DNA of 64,000 nucleotides from Aradus depressus (GCA_963662175.1 OY759227.1:8402501-8466500), one strand, 5' to 3'; shown: positions 44,795-59,117, counted from the stretch's first letter. A program made the numbers and translations. Notes: generated by a model from the sequence alone, not told the origin.

Positions 44795-47592
44795 GTCGGC
44801 TTAACACGAAATTTCACATGTAGTATTTTTAAAAGCCAAATAGAAATATAAGGTGTGTGGTGTCCTAATGTTTTGAACGGGAAGGGGGGTTTTAGGGGGG
44901 CCTAAGTTTAATATAGTGCTAACTCTTTAACGATTGTTCTGATTGTCACGAAATTGAACATGTAGTATTCCTGAAGGCCGAATAGAAAAATAAGGTGTGT
45001 AGTGTCCCAAAGTTTTGAACGAGAGGGGGGGTTGTGGAGGGGCTTAAGTATAAATATAGTGCTAACTCTTTAACGATTGGTCGGCTTGTCACGAAATTTC
45101 ACATGTAGTATTTTTAAAAGCCAAATAGAAATATAAGGTGTGTTGCGACCCAAAGTTTTGAACAGAAGGGGAGGTTGAGGGGGGCTCAAGTATATATATG
45201 GAGCTAACTCTTCAACGGTTGATCGTATTGTCACGAAATTTCACATGCAGTATTCCTGAAGGCCAAATAGAAAAATAAAGTGTGTGGTGTCCTAATGTTT
45301 TTAACGGGAGGGGGGGTTTTAGGGGGGCCTAAGTTTAATATAGTACTAACTCTTTAACGATTGTTCGGATTGTCACGAAATTTAACATGTAGTATTCCTG
45401 AAGGCCAAATAGAAAAATAAGGTGTCTGGTGTCCCAAAGTTTTTGAACGGGAGGGAGGGTTGTGGGGGGGCCTAAGTATAAATATAAGTATAAATAGTTG
45501 AGGGGGGCTCAAGTATATATATGGAGCTAACTCTTCAACGGTTGATCGTATTGTCACGAAATTTCACATGCAGTGTTCCTGAAGGCCAAATAGAAAAACA
45601 AGGTGTGTGGCGTCCCAAAGTTTTGAACGGGAGGGGGGGTGGTGGGGGGCTCAAGTATAAATATAGAGCTAACTTTTCAACGGTTGATCGCATTGTCACG
45701 AAATTTCATATGCAGTGTTCCTGAAGGCCAAATAGAAAAACAAGGTGTGTGGCGTCCCAAAGTTTTGAACGGGAGGGGGGGTTGTGCGGGGGCTAAAGTA
45801 TAAATATAGTGCCAACTCTTTAACGATTGGTCGAATTGTCATGAAATTTCACATGCCGTTGTCCTGAAGGCCAAATAGAAAAAAAAGGTGTGTGGCGTCC
45901 CAAAGTTTTGAACGGCAGGGGGGGTAGTGATGGGGCCTAAGTATAAATATAGAGCAAACTCTTCAATGGTTGATCGTATTGTCACGACATTTGACATGCA
46001 GTATTCCTGAAGGCCAAATAGAAAAATAAGGTGTGTGGTGTCCCAATGTTTTTGATCGGGAGGGAGGGTTGTGAGGGGCTCAAGTATAAATATAGAGCTA
46101 ACTCTTTAACGATTGGTCGGCTTGTCACGAAATTTCACATGTAGTATTTTTAAAAGTCAAATGGAAATATAAAGGTGTGTAGCGTCCCAATGTTTTGAAC
46201 GGGAGGGGGGTTGTGGTGGGGCCTAAGTATAAATATAGAGCAAACTCTTCAACGGTTGATCGTATTGTCACGACATTTGACATGCAGTATTCCTGAAGGC
46301 CAAATAGAAAAATAAGGTGTGTGGTGTCCCAAAGTTTTTGATCGGGAGGGAGGGTTGTGGGGGGCTCAAGTATAAATATAGAACTAACTCTTCAACGGTT
46401 GATCGTATTGTCACGAAATTTTACATGCAGTATTCCTGAAGGCCAACAAAAAATAAGGTGTGTAGTGTCCCAACGTTTTGAACGAGAGGGGGCCTTTGGA
46501 GGGGCTTAAGTATAAATATAGTGCTAACTCTTTAACGATTGTTCGCATTGTCACGAAATTTAACATGTAGTATTCCTGAAAGCCAAATAGAAAAAAAGGT
46601 ATATGGCGTCCCAAAGTTTTGAACGGCAGGGGGGGTTGTGATGGGGCCTAAGTATAAATAGAGAGCACACTCTTCAACGGTTGATCGTATTGTCACGACA
46701 TTTCACATGCAGTATTCCTGAAGGCCAAATAGAAAAATAAGGTGCGTGGCGTCCCAAAGTCTTGAACGGGAGGGGAGGTGGAGGGGGGCGCAAGAATAAA
46801 TATAGAGCTAACTGTTCAACGATTGATTGTATTGTCACGAAATTTCACATGCAGTGTTCCTTAAGGCCAAATAGAAAAATAAGGTGTATGGCGTCCCAAA
46901 GTTTTGAACGGGAGGGGGGGTTGTGCGGGGGCTTAAGTATAAATATAGTGCTAACTCTTTAACGATTGGTCAAATTGTCACGAAATTTAACATGTAGTAT
47001 TCCTGAAGGCCAAATAGAAAAATAAAGTGTGTGGTGTCCTAATGTTTTGAACGGGAGGGGGGGTTTTAGGGGGGCCTAAGTTTAATATAGAGCAAACTCT
47101 TTAACGGTTGATGGTATTGTCACGACATTTCACATGCAGTATTCCTGAAGGCCAAATAGAAAAATAAGGTGTGTGGCGTCCCAAAGTTTTGAACAGCAGG
47201 GGGGGTTGTGATGGGGCCTAAGTATAAATATAGAGCAAACTCTTCAATGGTTGATCGTATTGTCACGAAATTTCAAATGCAGTATTCCTGAAGGCCAAAT
47301 AGAAAAATAAAGTGTGTGGCGTCCCAAAGTTTTGAACGGGAGAGGGAGTTGTGGGGGGCCTAAGTATAAATATAGTAGATGTTTGTTAGCGACTGTAGAA
47401 TTCAAAATTCTGGGGGTATTGAGGCCCCCGTGGTATTGAGGCCCCCCTGTAGAATTCAAAATTCTGGGACTATTGAGGGTCATTGACTGACCCTCAATAC
47501 CCACAGAATTATAAATATAGAGCAAACTTTTCAACGGTTGATCGTATTGTCACATTTCACATGCAGTATTCCTGAAGGCCAAATAGAAAAAT
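44457..47592 (+). repeat. Segmental duplication, copy 2 (offset 8196-8197 bp)
   Basis: This is the partner of 36260-39396, including hairpin element copy 4. Own changes include ggcttaacacg (44800), gtgccaactc (45810) and gttcgcattgtc (46542). Confidence 0.8.
47407..47509 (+). repeat. 103-bp hairpin element, copy 4
   Basis: It lies exactly 8196 bp after copy 3 with matching flanks, so it moved by segmental duplication. The right arm is ctcaatacccacagaat. Confidence 0.75.
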
Positions 47593-48877
47593 AAGGTGTG
47601 TGGCGTCCCAAAGTTTTGAACGGGAGGGGGGGTTGTGCGGGGGCTTAAGTATAAATATAGTGCTAACACTTTAACGATTGGTCGTATTGTCACGAAATTT
47701 CACATGCAGTATTCCTACATTAAAATCCAAATAGAAATATAAGGTGTGTAGTGTCCCAAAGTTTTGAACGAGAGGGGGGCTTGTGGAGGGGCTTAAGTAT
47801 AAATATAGTGCTAACTCTTTAACGATTGGTCGGCTAGTCACGAAATTTCACATGTAGTATTTTTAAAAGCCAAATGGAAATATCAAAGGTGTGTAGCGTC
47901 CCAATGTTTTGAACGGGAGGGGGGTTGTGGTGGGGCCTAAGTATAAATATAGAGCAAACTCTTCAACGGTTGATCGTATTGTCACGACATTTGACATGCA
48001 GTATTCCTGAAGGCCAAATAGAAAAATAAGGTGTGTGGCGTCCCAAAGTTTTGAACGGGAGGGGGGGTTGTGCGGGGGCTTTAGTATAAATATAGTGCAA
48101 ACTCTTTAACGATGGTTCGGATTGTCACGAAATTTCACATGCAGTATTCCTGAAGGCCAAATAGAAAAATAAGGTGTGTGGTGTCCCAAAGTTTTTGAAC
48201 GGGAGGGAGGGTCGTGGGGGGGCCTAAGTATAAATATAAGTATAAATAGTTGAGGGGGGCTCAAGTATATATATGGAGCTAACTCTTCAACGGTTGATCG
48301 TATTGTCACGAAATTTCACATGCAGTATTCCTGAAGGTCAAGTAGAAAAATAAGGTGTGCGGCGTCCCAAAGTTTTGAACGGGAGGGGGGGCGGTGGGGG
48401 GCTCAAGTATAAATATAGAGCTAACTCTTCAACGGTTGATCGCATTGTCACGAAATTTCATATGCAGTGTTCCTGAAGGCCAAATAGAAAAACAAGGTGT
48501 GTGGCGTCCCAAAGTTTTGAACGGGAGGGGGGGTTGTGCGGGGGCTTCAGTATAAATATAGTGCTAACTCTTTAACGATTGGTCGAATTGTCATGAAATT
48601 TCACATGCCGTTGTCCTGAAGGCCAAATAGAAAAAAAAGGTGTGTGGCGTCCCAAAGTTTTGAACGGCAGGGGGGGTAGTGATGGGGCCTAAGTATAAAT
48701 ATAGAGCAAACTCTTCAATGGTTGATCGTATTGTCACGAAATTTCAAATGCAGTATTCCTGAAGGCCAAATAGAAAAATAAGGTGTGTGGCGTCCCAAAG
48801 TTTTGAACGGGAGAGGGAGTTGTGGAGGGCCTAAGTATAAATATAGTAGATGTTTGTTAGCGACTGTAGAATTCAAA

Positions 48878-48980
48878 ATTCTGGGGGTATTGAGGCCCCC
48901 GTGGTATTGAGGCCCCCCTGTAGAATTCAAAATTCTGGGACTATTGAGGGTCATTGACTGACCCTCAATACCCACAGAAT
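48878..48980 (+). repeat. 103-bp hairpin element, copy 5
   Basis: Identical layout and flanks to copy 4, 1471 bp further on. The preceding monomers also match those before copy 4. Confidence 0.75.
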
Positions 48981-51915
48981 TATAAATATAGAGCAAACTC
49001 TTCAACGGTTGATCGTATTGTCACATTTCACATGCAGTATTCCTGAAGGCCAAATAGAAAAATAAGGTGTGTGGCGTCCCAAAGTTTTGAACGGGAGGGG
49101 GGGTTGTGCGGGGGCTTAAGTATAAATATAGTGCTAACTCTTTAACGATTGGTCGGCTAGTCACGAAATTTCACATGTAGTATTTTTAAAAGCCAAATGG
49201 AAATATAAAGGTGTGTAGCGTCCCAATGTTTTGAACGGGAGGGGGGTTGTGGTGGGGCCTAAGTATAAATATAGTGCTAACTCTTTAACGATTGGGCGGC
49301 TTGTCAGGAAATTTCACATGTAGTATTTTTAAAAGCCAAATAGAAAAAAAAGAAAAAAAAGGTGTATGGCGTCCCAAAGTTTTGAACGGCAGGGGGGGTT
49401 GTGATGGGGCCTAAGTATAAATATAGAGCAAACTCTTCAACTGTTGATCGTATTGTCACGACATTTCACATGCAGTATTCCTGAAGGCCAAATAGAAAAA
49501 TAAGGTGCGTGGCGTCCCAAAGTCTTGAACGGGAGGGGAGGTGGAGGGGGGCGCAAGAATAAATATAGAGCTAACTGTTCAACGGTTGATTGTATTGTCA
49601 CGAAATTTCACATGCAGTGTTCCTTAAGGCCAAATAGAAAAATAAGGTGTATGGCGTCCCAAAGTTTTGAACGGGAGGGGGGGTTGTGCGGGGGCTTAAG
49701 TATAAATATAGTGCTAACTCTTTAACGATTGGTCAAATTGTCACGAAATTTAACATGTAGTATTCCTGAAGGCCAAATAGAAAAATAAAGTGTGTGGTGT
49801 CCTAATGTTTTGAACGGGAGGGGGGGTTTTAGGGGGGCCTAAGTTTAATATAGTGCTAACTCTTTAACGATTGTTCGGATTGTCACGAAATTTAACATGT
49901 AGTATTCCTGAAGGCCGAATAGAAAAATAAGGTGTAGAGTGTCCCAAAGTTTTGAACGAGAGGGGGGGTTGTGGAGGGGCTTAAGTATAAATATAGTGCT
50001 AACTCTTTAACGATAGGTCGGCTTGTCACGAAATTTCACATGTAGTATTTTTAAAAGCCAAATAGAAAAATAAGGTGTGTGGTGTCCCAAAGTTTTTTAA
50101 CGGGAGGGTGGGTTGTGAGGGGCCTAAGTATAAATATAGAGCAAACCCTTTAACGATTGTTCGGATTGTCACGAAATTTAACATGTAGTATTCCTGAGGG
50201 CCAAATAGAAAAATAAGGTGTGTAGTGTCCCAAAGTTTTGAACGGGAGGGGGGGTTGTGGGGGGCTCAAGTATATATATGGAGCTAACTCTTCAACGGTT
50301 GATCGTATTGTTACGAAATTTCACATGCAGTATTCCTGAAGGCCAAATAAAAAATTAAGTGTGTGGTGTCCTAATGTTTTGAACGGGAGGGGGGGTTTTA
50401 GGGGGGCCTAAGTTTAATATAGTGCTAACTCTTTAACGATTGTTCGGATTGTCACGAAATTTAACATGTAGTATTCCTGAAGGCCAAATAGAAAAATAAG
50501 GTGTGTGGTGTCCCAAAGTTTTTTAACGGGAGGGTGGGTTGTGAGGGGCCTAAGTATAAATATAGAGCAAACTCTTCAACGGTAGATCGTATTGTCACGA
50601 CATTTCACATGCAGTATTCCTGAAGGCCAAATAGAAAAATAAGGTGTGCGGCGTCCCAAAGTTTTGAACGGGAGGGGGGGTGGTGGGGGGCTCAAGTATA
50701 AATATAGAGCTAACTCTTCAACGGTTGATCGCATTGTCACGAAATTTCATATGCAGTGTTCCTGAAGGCCAAATAGAAAAATAAGGTGTATGGTGTCCCA
50801 AAGTTTTTGAACGGGAGGGAGGGTTGTGGGGGCCTAAGTGTAAATATAGAGCAAACTCTTCAACGGTTGATCGTATTGTCACGACATTTCACATGCAGTA
50901 TTCCTGAAGGCCAAATAGAAAAATAAGGTGTGTGGCGTCCCAATGTTTTGAACAGCAGGGGGGGTTGTGATGGGGCCTAAGTATAAATATAGAGCAAACT
51001 CTTTAACAGTTGATCGTATTGTCACGAATTTTCACATGGAGTGTTCCTGAAGGCCAAATAGAAAAATAAGGTGTATGGCGTCCCAAAGTTTTGAACGGGA
51101 GGGGGGGTTGAGGGGGGCTCAAGTATATATATGGAGCTAACTCTTCAACGGTTGATCGTATTGTCACGAAATTTCACATGCAGTATTCCTGAAGGCCAAA
51201 TAGAAAAAAAAAGTGTGTGGTGTCCTAATGTTTTTAACGGGAGGGGGGGTTTTAGGGGGGCCTAAGTTTAATATAGTGCTAACTCTTTAACGATTGTTCG
51301 GATTGTCACGAAATTTAACATGTAGTATTCCTGAAGGCCAAATAGAAAAATAAGGTGTGTGGTGTCCCAAAGTTTTTGAACGGGAGGGAGGGTTGTGGGG
51401 GGGCCTAAGTATAAATATAAGTATAAATAGTCGAGGGGGGCTCAAGTATATATATGGAGCTAACTCTTCAACGGTTGATCGTATTGTCACGAAATTTCAC
51501 ATGCAGTATTCCTGAAGGTCAAATAGAAAAATAAGGTGTGCGGCGTCCCAAAGTTTTGAACGGGAGGGGGGGTGGTGGGGGGCTCAAGTATAAATATAGT
51601 GCTAACTCTTCAACGATTGGTCGAATTGTCATGAAATTTCACATGCCGTTGTCCTGAAGGCCAAATAGAAAAAAAAGGTGTGTGGCGTCCCAAAGTTCTG
51701 AACGGCAGGGGGGGTAGTGATGGGGCCTAAGTATAAATATAGAGCAAACTCTTTAATGGTTGATCGTATTGTCACGAAATTTCAAATGCAGTATTCCTGA
51801 AGGCCAAATAGAAAAGTAAGGTGTGTGGCGTCCCAAAGTTTTGAACGGGAGAGGGAGTTGTGGGGGGCCTAAGTATAAATATAGTAGATGTTTGTTAGCG
51901 ACTGTAGAATTCAAA

Positions 51916-52018
51916 ATTCTGGGGGTATTGAGGCCCCCGTGGTATTGAGGCCCCCCTGTAGAATTCAAAATTCTGGGACTATTGAGGGTCATTGACTGAC
52001 CCTCAATACCCACAGAAT
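51916..52018 (+). repeat. 103-bp hairpin element, copy 6
   Basis: Identical layout and lead sequence. The following monomers (gtcctgaattaaaatcc type near 52225) are shared with copies 7 and 8. Confidence 0.75.
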
Positions 52019-53040
52019 TATAAATATAGAGCAAACTCTTCAACGGTTGATCGTATTGTCACATTTCACATGCAGTATTCCTGAAGGCCAAATAGAAAAA
52101 TAAGGTGTGTGGCGTCCCAATGTTCTGAACGGGAGGGGGGGTTGTGGGGGGGGCTTAAGTATAAATATAGTGCCAACACTTTAACGATTGGTCGTATTGT
52201 CACAAAATTTCACATGCAGTATTCCTGAATTAAAATCCAAATAGAAATATAAGGTGTGTAGTGTCCCAAAGTTTTGAACGAGAGGGGGGCTTGTGGAGGG
52301 GCTTAAGTATAAATATAGTGCTAACTCTTTAACGATTGGTCGGCTAGTCACGAAATTTCACATGTAGTATTTTTAAAAGCCAAATGGAAATATAAAGGTG
52401 TGTAGCGTCCCAATGTTTTGAACGGGAGGGGGGGTGGTGGGGGGCTCAGGTATAAATATAGAGCTAACTCTTCAACGGTTGATCGCATTGTCACGAAATT
52501 TCATATGCAGTGTTCCTGAAGGCCAAATAGAAAAATAAGGTGTATGGTGTCCCAATGTTTTTGAACGGGAGGGAGGGTTGTGGGGGCCTAAGTGTAAATA
52601 TAGAGCAAACTCTTCAACGGTTGATCGTATTGTCACGACATTTCACATGCAGTCTTCCTGAAGGCCAAATAGAAAAATAAGGTGTGTGGCGTCCCAATGT
52701 TTTGAACAGCAGGGGGGGTTGTGATGGGGCCTAAGTATAAATATAGAGCAAACTCTTTAACAGTTGATCGTATTGTCACGAATTTTCACATGGAGTGTTC
52801 CTGAAGGCCAAATAGAAAAATAAGGTGTATGGCGTCCCAAAGTTTTGAACGGGAGGGGGGGTTGAGGGGGGCTCAAGTATATATATGGAGCTAACTCTTC
52901 AACGGTTGATCGTATTGTCACGAAATTTCACATGCAGTATTCCTGAAGGCCAAATAGAACAATAAAGTGTGTGGTGTCCTAATGTTTTTAACGGGAGGGG
53001 GGGTTTTAGGGGGGCCTAAGTTTAATATAGTGCTAACTCT

Positions 53041-54190
53041 TTAACGATTGTTCGGATTGTCACGAAATTTAACATGTAGTATTCCTGAAGGCCAAATAGA
53101 AAAATAAGGTGTGTGGTGTCCCAAAGTTTTTGAACGGGAGGGAGGGTTGTGGGGGGGCCTAAGTATAAATATAAGTATAAATAGTCGAGGGGGGCTCAAG
53201 TATATATATGGAGCTAACTCTTCAACGGTTGATCGTATTGTCACGAAATTTCACATGCAGTATTCCTGAAGGTCAAATAGAAAAATAAGGTGTGCGGCGT
53301 CCCAAAGTTTTGAACGGGAGGGGGGGTGGTGGGGGGCTCAAGTATAAATATAGAGCTAACTCTTCAACGGTTGATCGCATTGTCACGAAATTTCGTATGC
53401 AGTGTTCCTGAAGGCCAAATAGAAAAACAAGGTGTGTGGCGTCCCAAAGTTTTGAACGGGAGGGGGGGTTGTGCGGGGGTTTAAGTATAAATATAGTGCT
53501 AACTCTTCAACGATTGGTCGAATTGTCATGAAATTTCACATGCCGTTGTCCTGAAGGCCAAATAGAAAAAAAAGGTGTGTGGCGTCCCAAAGTTTTGAAC
53601 GGGAGAGGGAGTTGTGGGGGGCCTAAGTATAAATATAGTAGATGTTTGTTAGCGACTGTAGAATTCAAAATTCTGGGGGTATTGAGGCCCCCGTGGTATT
53701 GAGGCCCTCCTGTAGAATTCAAAATTCTGGGACTATTGAGGGTCATTGATTGACCCTCAATGCCCACAGAATTATAAATATAGAGCAAACTCTTCAACGG
53801 TTGATCGTATTGTCACATTTCACATGCAGTATTCCTGAAGGCCAAATAGAAAAATAAGGTGTGTGGCGTCCCAATGTTCTGAACGGGAGGGGGGGTTGTG
53901 GGGGGGCTTAAGTATAAATATAGTGCTAACACTTTAACGATTGGTCGTATTGTCACAAAATTTCACATGCAGTATTCCTGAATTGAAATCCAAATAGAAA
54001 TATTAGGTGTGTAGTGTCCCAAAGTTTTGAACGAGAGGGGGGCTTGTGGAGGGGCTTAAGTATAAATATAGTGCTAACTCTTTAACGATTGGTCGGCTAG
54101 TCACGAAATTTCACATGTAGTATTTTTAAAAGCCAAATGGAAATATAAAGGTGTGTAGCGTCCCAATAGTTTGAACGGGAGGGGGGTTGT
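53041..54190 (+). repeat. Segmental duplication around hairpin copy 7
   Basis: This matches 57943-59092 at an offset of 4902-4903 bp, and 51287-52400 at 1754 bp apart from one monomer (about 143 bp) that is present at 51.66-51.83 kb and absent here. Confidence 0.68.
53670..53772 (+). repeat. 103-bp hairpin element, copy 7
   Basis: Same length, with ggccctcctg, ttgattgac and caatgccca differences. The monomer before it differs from copies 4-6 because of a local one-monomer loss. Confidence 0.75.
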
Positions 54191-54359
54191 GGTGGGGCCT
54201 AAGTATAAATATAGAGCAAACTCTTCAACGGTTGATCGTATTGTCACGACATTTGACATGCAGTATTCCTGAAGGCCAAATAGAAAAATAAGGTGTGTGG
54301 CGTCCCAAAGTTTTGAACGGGAGGGGGGGTTGTGCGGGGGCTTAAGTATAAATATAGTG

Positions 54360-55600
54360 CTAACTCTTTAACGATTGTTCGGATTGTCAAGATATTTCAC
54401 ATGTAGTATTTTTAAAAGCCAAATAGAAATATAAGATGTGTGGCGACTCAAAGTTTTGAACGGGAGGGGAGGTTTTGGGGGGGGGGGGGGGGGGCTAAGT
54501 ATAAAAAGAAGCTAGCTCATTAACGGTTGATCGTATTGTCAGGAAATTTCCCATGTAGTATTCCTGAAGGCCAAAAAAAAATAAGGTGTGTGGTGTCCCA
54601 AAGTTTTGAACGAGAGGGGGGGGTTGTGGAGGGGCTTAAGTATAAATATAGTGCTAACTCTTTAACGATTGGTCGGCTTGACACGAAATTTCACATGTAG
54701 TATTTTTAAAAGCCAAATAGAAATATAAGGTGTGTTGCGACCCAAAGTTTTGAACAGGAGAGGAGGTTGTGGAGGGGTGGGGGATAAGTATAAAAAAGAG
54801 CTAACTCTTTAACGAATGGTCGAATTGTCATGAAATTTCACATGTAGTATTTTTAAAATCCAAATAGGAAAAAAAGGTGTGTGGCGTCCCAAAGTTTTGA
54901 ACGGGTGGGGGGGTGGTGGGGGGCGCAAGAATAAATATAGAGCTAACTCTTCAACGGTTGATCGTATTGTCACGAAATTTTACATGCAGTATTCCTGAAG
55001 GCCAACAAAAAATAAGGTGTGTAGTGTCCCAAAGTTTTGAACGAGAGGGGGGCTTGTGGAGGGGCTTAAGTATAAATATAGTGCTAACTCTTTAACGATT
55101 GGTCGGCTTGTCACGAAATTTCACATGTAGTATTTTTAAAAGCCAAATAGAAAAATAAAGTGTGTGGTGTACTAATGTTTTGAACGGGAGGGGGGGTTTT
55201 AGGGGGGCCTAAGTTTAATATAGTGCTAACTCTTTAACGATTGTTCGGATTGTCACGAAATTTCACATGCAGTGTTCCTGAGGGCCAAATAGAAAAATAA
55301 GGTGTATGGCGTCCCAATGTTTTGAACGAGAGGGGGGGTTGTGGGGGGCTCAAGTATAAATATAGAGCTAACTCTTTAACGATTGATCGTATTGTCACGA
55401 AATTTCACATGCAGTATTCCTGAAGGCCAAATAGAAAAATAAAATGTGTGGTGTCCTAATGTTTTGAACGGGAGGGGGGGTTTTAGGGGGGCCCAAGTTT
55501 AATATAGAGCTAACTCTTTAACGATTGGGCGGCTTGTCACGAATTTTCACATGTAGTATTTTTAAAAGCCAAATAGAAATATAAAGGTGTGTTGCGACCC
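54360..55600 (+). repeat. Segmental duplication, copy 1 (offset 4758 bp)
   Basis: About 1.2 kb matches 59118-60358, including the odd gtcaagatatttc, a long G-run (54477-54494), gaacgggtgggg and gtgtactaat variants. The offset differs from that of the preceding segment (4903) by 145 bp, one monomer. Confidence 0.72.
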
Positions 55601-57942
55601 AATGTTTTGAACGGGAGGGGGGGGTGGTGGGGGGCTCAAGTATAAATATAGAGCTAACTCTTCAACGGTTGATCGTATTGTCACGAAATTTTACATGCAG
55701 TATTCCTGAAGGCCAACAAAAAATAAGGTGTGTAGTGTCCCAAAGTTTTGAACGAGAGGGGGGCTTGTGGAGGGGCTTAAGTATAAATATAGTGCTAACT
55801 CTTCAACGATTGTTCGGATTGTCACGAAATTTAACATGTAGTATTCCTGAAAGCCAAATAGAAAAAAAAGGTGTATGGCGTCCCAAAGTTTTGAACGGCA
55901 GGGGGGGTTGTGATGGGGCCTAAGTATAAATATAGAGCAAACTCTTCAACGGTTGATCGTATTGTCACGACATTTCACATGCAGTATTCCTGAAAGCCAA
56001 ATAGAAAAATAAGGTGCGTGGCGTCCCAAAATCTTGAACGGGAGGGGGGGTTGTGGGGGGCGCAAGAATAAATATAGAGCTAACTGTTCAACGGTTGATT
56101 GTATTGTCACGAAATTTCACATGCAGTGTTCCTTAAGGCCAAATAGAAAAATAAGGTGTATGGCGTCCCAAAGTTTTGAACGGGAGGGGGGGTTGTGGGG
56201 GGCTCAAGTATAAATATGGAGCTAACTCTTCAACGGTTGATCGGATTGTCACGAAATTTAACATGTAGTATTCCTGTAGCCAAATAGAAAAATAAGGTGT
56301 GTGGTGTCCTAATGTTTTGAACGGGAGGGGGGGTTTTAGGGGGGCCTAAGTTTAATATAGTGCTAACTCTTTAACGATTGTTCGGATTGTCACGAAATTT
56401 AACATGTATTATTCCTGAAGGCCAAATAGAGAAATAAGGAGTGTGGTGTCCCAAAGTTTTTGAACGGGAGGGAGGGTTGTGGGGGGGCCTAAGTATAAAT
56501 ATAGAGCAAACTCTTCAACGGTAGATCGTATTGTCACGACATTTCACATGCAGTATTCCTGAAGGCCAAATAGAAAAATAAGGTGTGCGGCGTCCCAAAG
56601 TTTTGAACGGGAGGGGGGGTGGTGGGGGGCTCAAGTATAAATATAGAGCTAACTCTTCAACGGTTGATCGTATTGTCACGAAATTTTACATGCAGTATTC
56701 CTGAAGGCCAACAAAAAATAAGTTGTGTAGTGTCCCAAAGTTTTGAACGAGAGGGGGGCTTGTGGAGGGGCTTAAGTATAAATATAGTGCTAACTCTTTA
56801 ACGATTGGGCGGCTTGTCAGGAAATTTCACATGTAGTATTTTTAAAAGCCAAATAGAAATATAAAGGGGTGTTGCGACCCAAAGTTTTGAACAGGAGGGG
56901 AGTTTGTGGAGGGGTGGGGGATAAGTATAAATATAGTGCTAACTCTTTAACGATTGTTCGGATTGTCACGAAATTTAACATGTAGTATTCCTGAAAGCCA
57001 AATAGAAAAAAAAGGTGTATGGCGTCCCAAAGTTTTGAACGGCAGAGAGGGTTGTGATGGGGCCTAAGTATAAATATAGAGCAAACTCTTCAACGGTTGA
57101 TCGTATTGTCACGACATTTCACATGCAGTATTCCTGAAGGCCAAATAGAAAAATAAGGTGCGTGGCGTCCCAAAGTCTTGAACGGGAGGGGAGGTGGAGG
57201 GGGGCGCAAGAATAAATATAGAGCTAACTGTTCAACGGTTGATCGCATTGTCACGAAATTTCATATGCAGTGTTCCTGAAGGCCAAATAGAAAAATAAGG
57301 TGTATGGTGTCCCAATGTTTTTGAACGGGAGGGAGGGTTGTGGGGGCCTAAGTGTAAATATAGAGCAAACTCTTCAACGGTTGATCGTATTGTCACGACA
57401 TTTCACATGCAGTATTCCTGAAGGCCAAATAGAAAAATAAGGTGTGTGGCGTCCCAATGTTTTGAACAGCAGGGGGGGTTGTGATGGGGCCTAAGTATAA
57501 ATATAGAGCAAACTCTTTAACAGTTGATCGTATTGTCACGAATTTTCACATGGAGTGTTCCTGAAGGCCAAATAGAAAAATAAGGTGTGTGGTGTCCTAA
57601 TGTTCTTAACGGGAGGGGGGGTTTTAGGGGGGCCTAAGTTTAATATAGTGCTAACTCTTTAACGATTGTTCGGATTGTCACGAAATTTAACATGTAGTAT
57701 TCCTGAAGGCCAAATAGAAAAATAAGGTGCGTGGCGTCCCAAAGTTTTGAACGGGAGGGGGGGTTGAGGGGGGCTCAAGTATATATATGGAGCTAACTCT
57801 TCAACGGTTGATCGTATTGTCACGAAATTTCACATGCAGTATTCCTGAAGGCCAAATAGAAAAATAAAGTGTGTGGTGTCCTAATGTTCTTAACGGGAGA
57901 GGGGGTTTTAGGGGGGCCTAAGTTTAATATAGTGCTAACTCT

Positions 57943-59092
57943 TTAACGATTGTTCGGATTGTCACGAAATTTAACATGTAGTATTCCTGAAGGCCAAATA
58001 GAAAAATAAGGTGTGTGGTGTCCCAAAGTTTTTGAAGGGGAGGGAGGGTTGTAGGGGGGCCTAAGTATAAATATAAGTATAAATAGTCGAGGGGGGCTCA
58101 AGTATATATATGGAGCTAACTCTTCAACGGTTGATCGCATTGTCACGAAATTTCATATGCAGTGTTCCTGAAGGCCAAATAGAAAAACAAGGTGTGTGGC
58201 GTCCCAAAGTTTTGAACGGGAGGGGGGGTTGTGCGGGGGTTTAAGTATAAATATAGTGCTAACTCTTCAACGATTGGTCGAATTGTCATGAAATTTCACA
58301 TGCCGTTGTCCTGAAGGCCAAATAGAAAAAAAAGGTGTGTGGCGTCCCAAAGTTTTGAACGGCAGGGGGGGTAGTGATGGGGCCTAAGTATAAATATAGA
58401 GCAAACTCTTTAATGGTTGATCGTATTGTCACGAAATTTCAAATGCACTATTCCTGAAGTCCAAATAGAAAAATAAGGTGTGTGGCGTCCCAAAGTTTTG
58501 AACGGGAGAGGGAGTTGTGGGGGGCCTAAGTATAAATATAGTAGACGTTTGTTAGCGACTGTAGAATTCAAAATTCTGGGGGTATTGAGGCCCCCGTGGT
58601 ATTGAGGCCCCCCTGTAGAATTCAAAATTCTGGGACTATTGAGGGTCATTGACTGACCCTCAATACCCACAGAATTATAAATATAGAGCAAACTCTTCAA
58701 CGGTTGATCGTATTGTCACATTTCACATGCAGTATTCCTGAAGGCCAAATAGAAAAATAAGGTGTGTGGCGTCCCAATGTTCTGAACGGGAGGGGGGGTT
58801 GTGGGGGGGCTTAAGTATAAATATAGTGCTAACACTTTAACGATTGGTCGTATTGTCACAAAATTTCACATGCAGTATTCCTGAATTAAAATCCAAATAG
58901 AAATATAAGGTGTGTAGTGTCCCAAAGTTTTGAACGAGAGGGGGGCTTGTGGAGGGGCTTAAGTATAAATATAGTGCTAACTCTTTAACGATTGGTCGGC
59001 TAGTCACGAAATTTCACATGTAGTATTTTTAAAAGCCAAATGGAAATATAAAGGTGTGTAGCGTCCCAATGTTTTGAACGGGAGGGGGGTTG
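57943..59092 (+). repeat. Segmental duplication around hairpin copy 8
   Basis: This is the partner of 53041-54190. Its first part has own changes such as ttgaaggggag (58033) and ttgtagggggg. Confidence 0.68.
58573..58675 (+). repeat. 103-bp hairpin element, copy 8
   Basis: Same 103-bp layout, 4903 bp after copy 7. The lead reads tagacgtttgttagc with one substitution. Confidence 0.75.
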
Positions 59093-59117
59093 TGGTGGGG
59101 CCTAAGTATAAATATAG

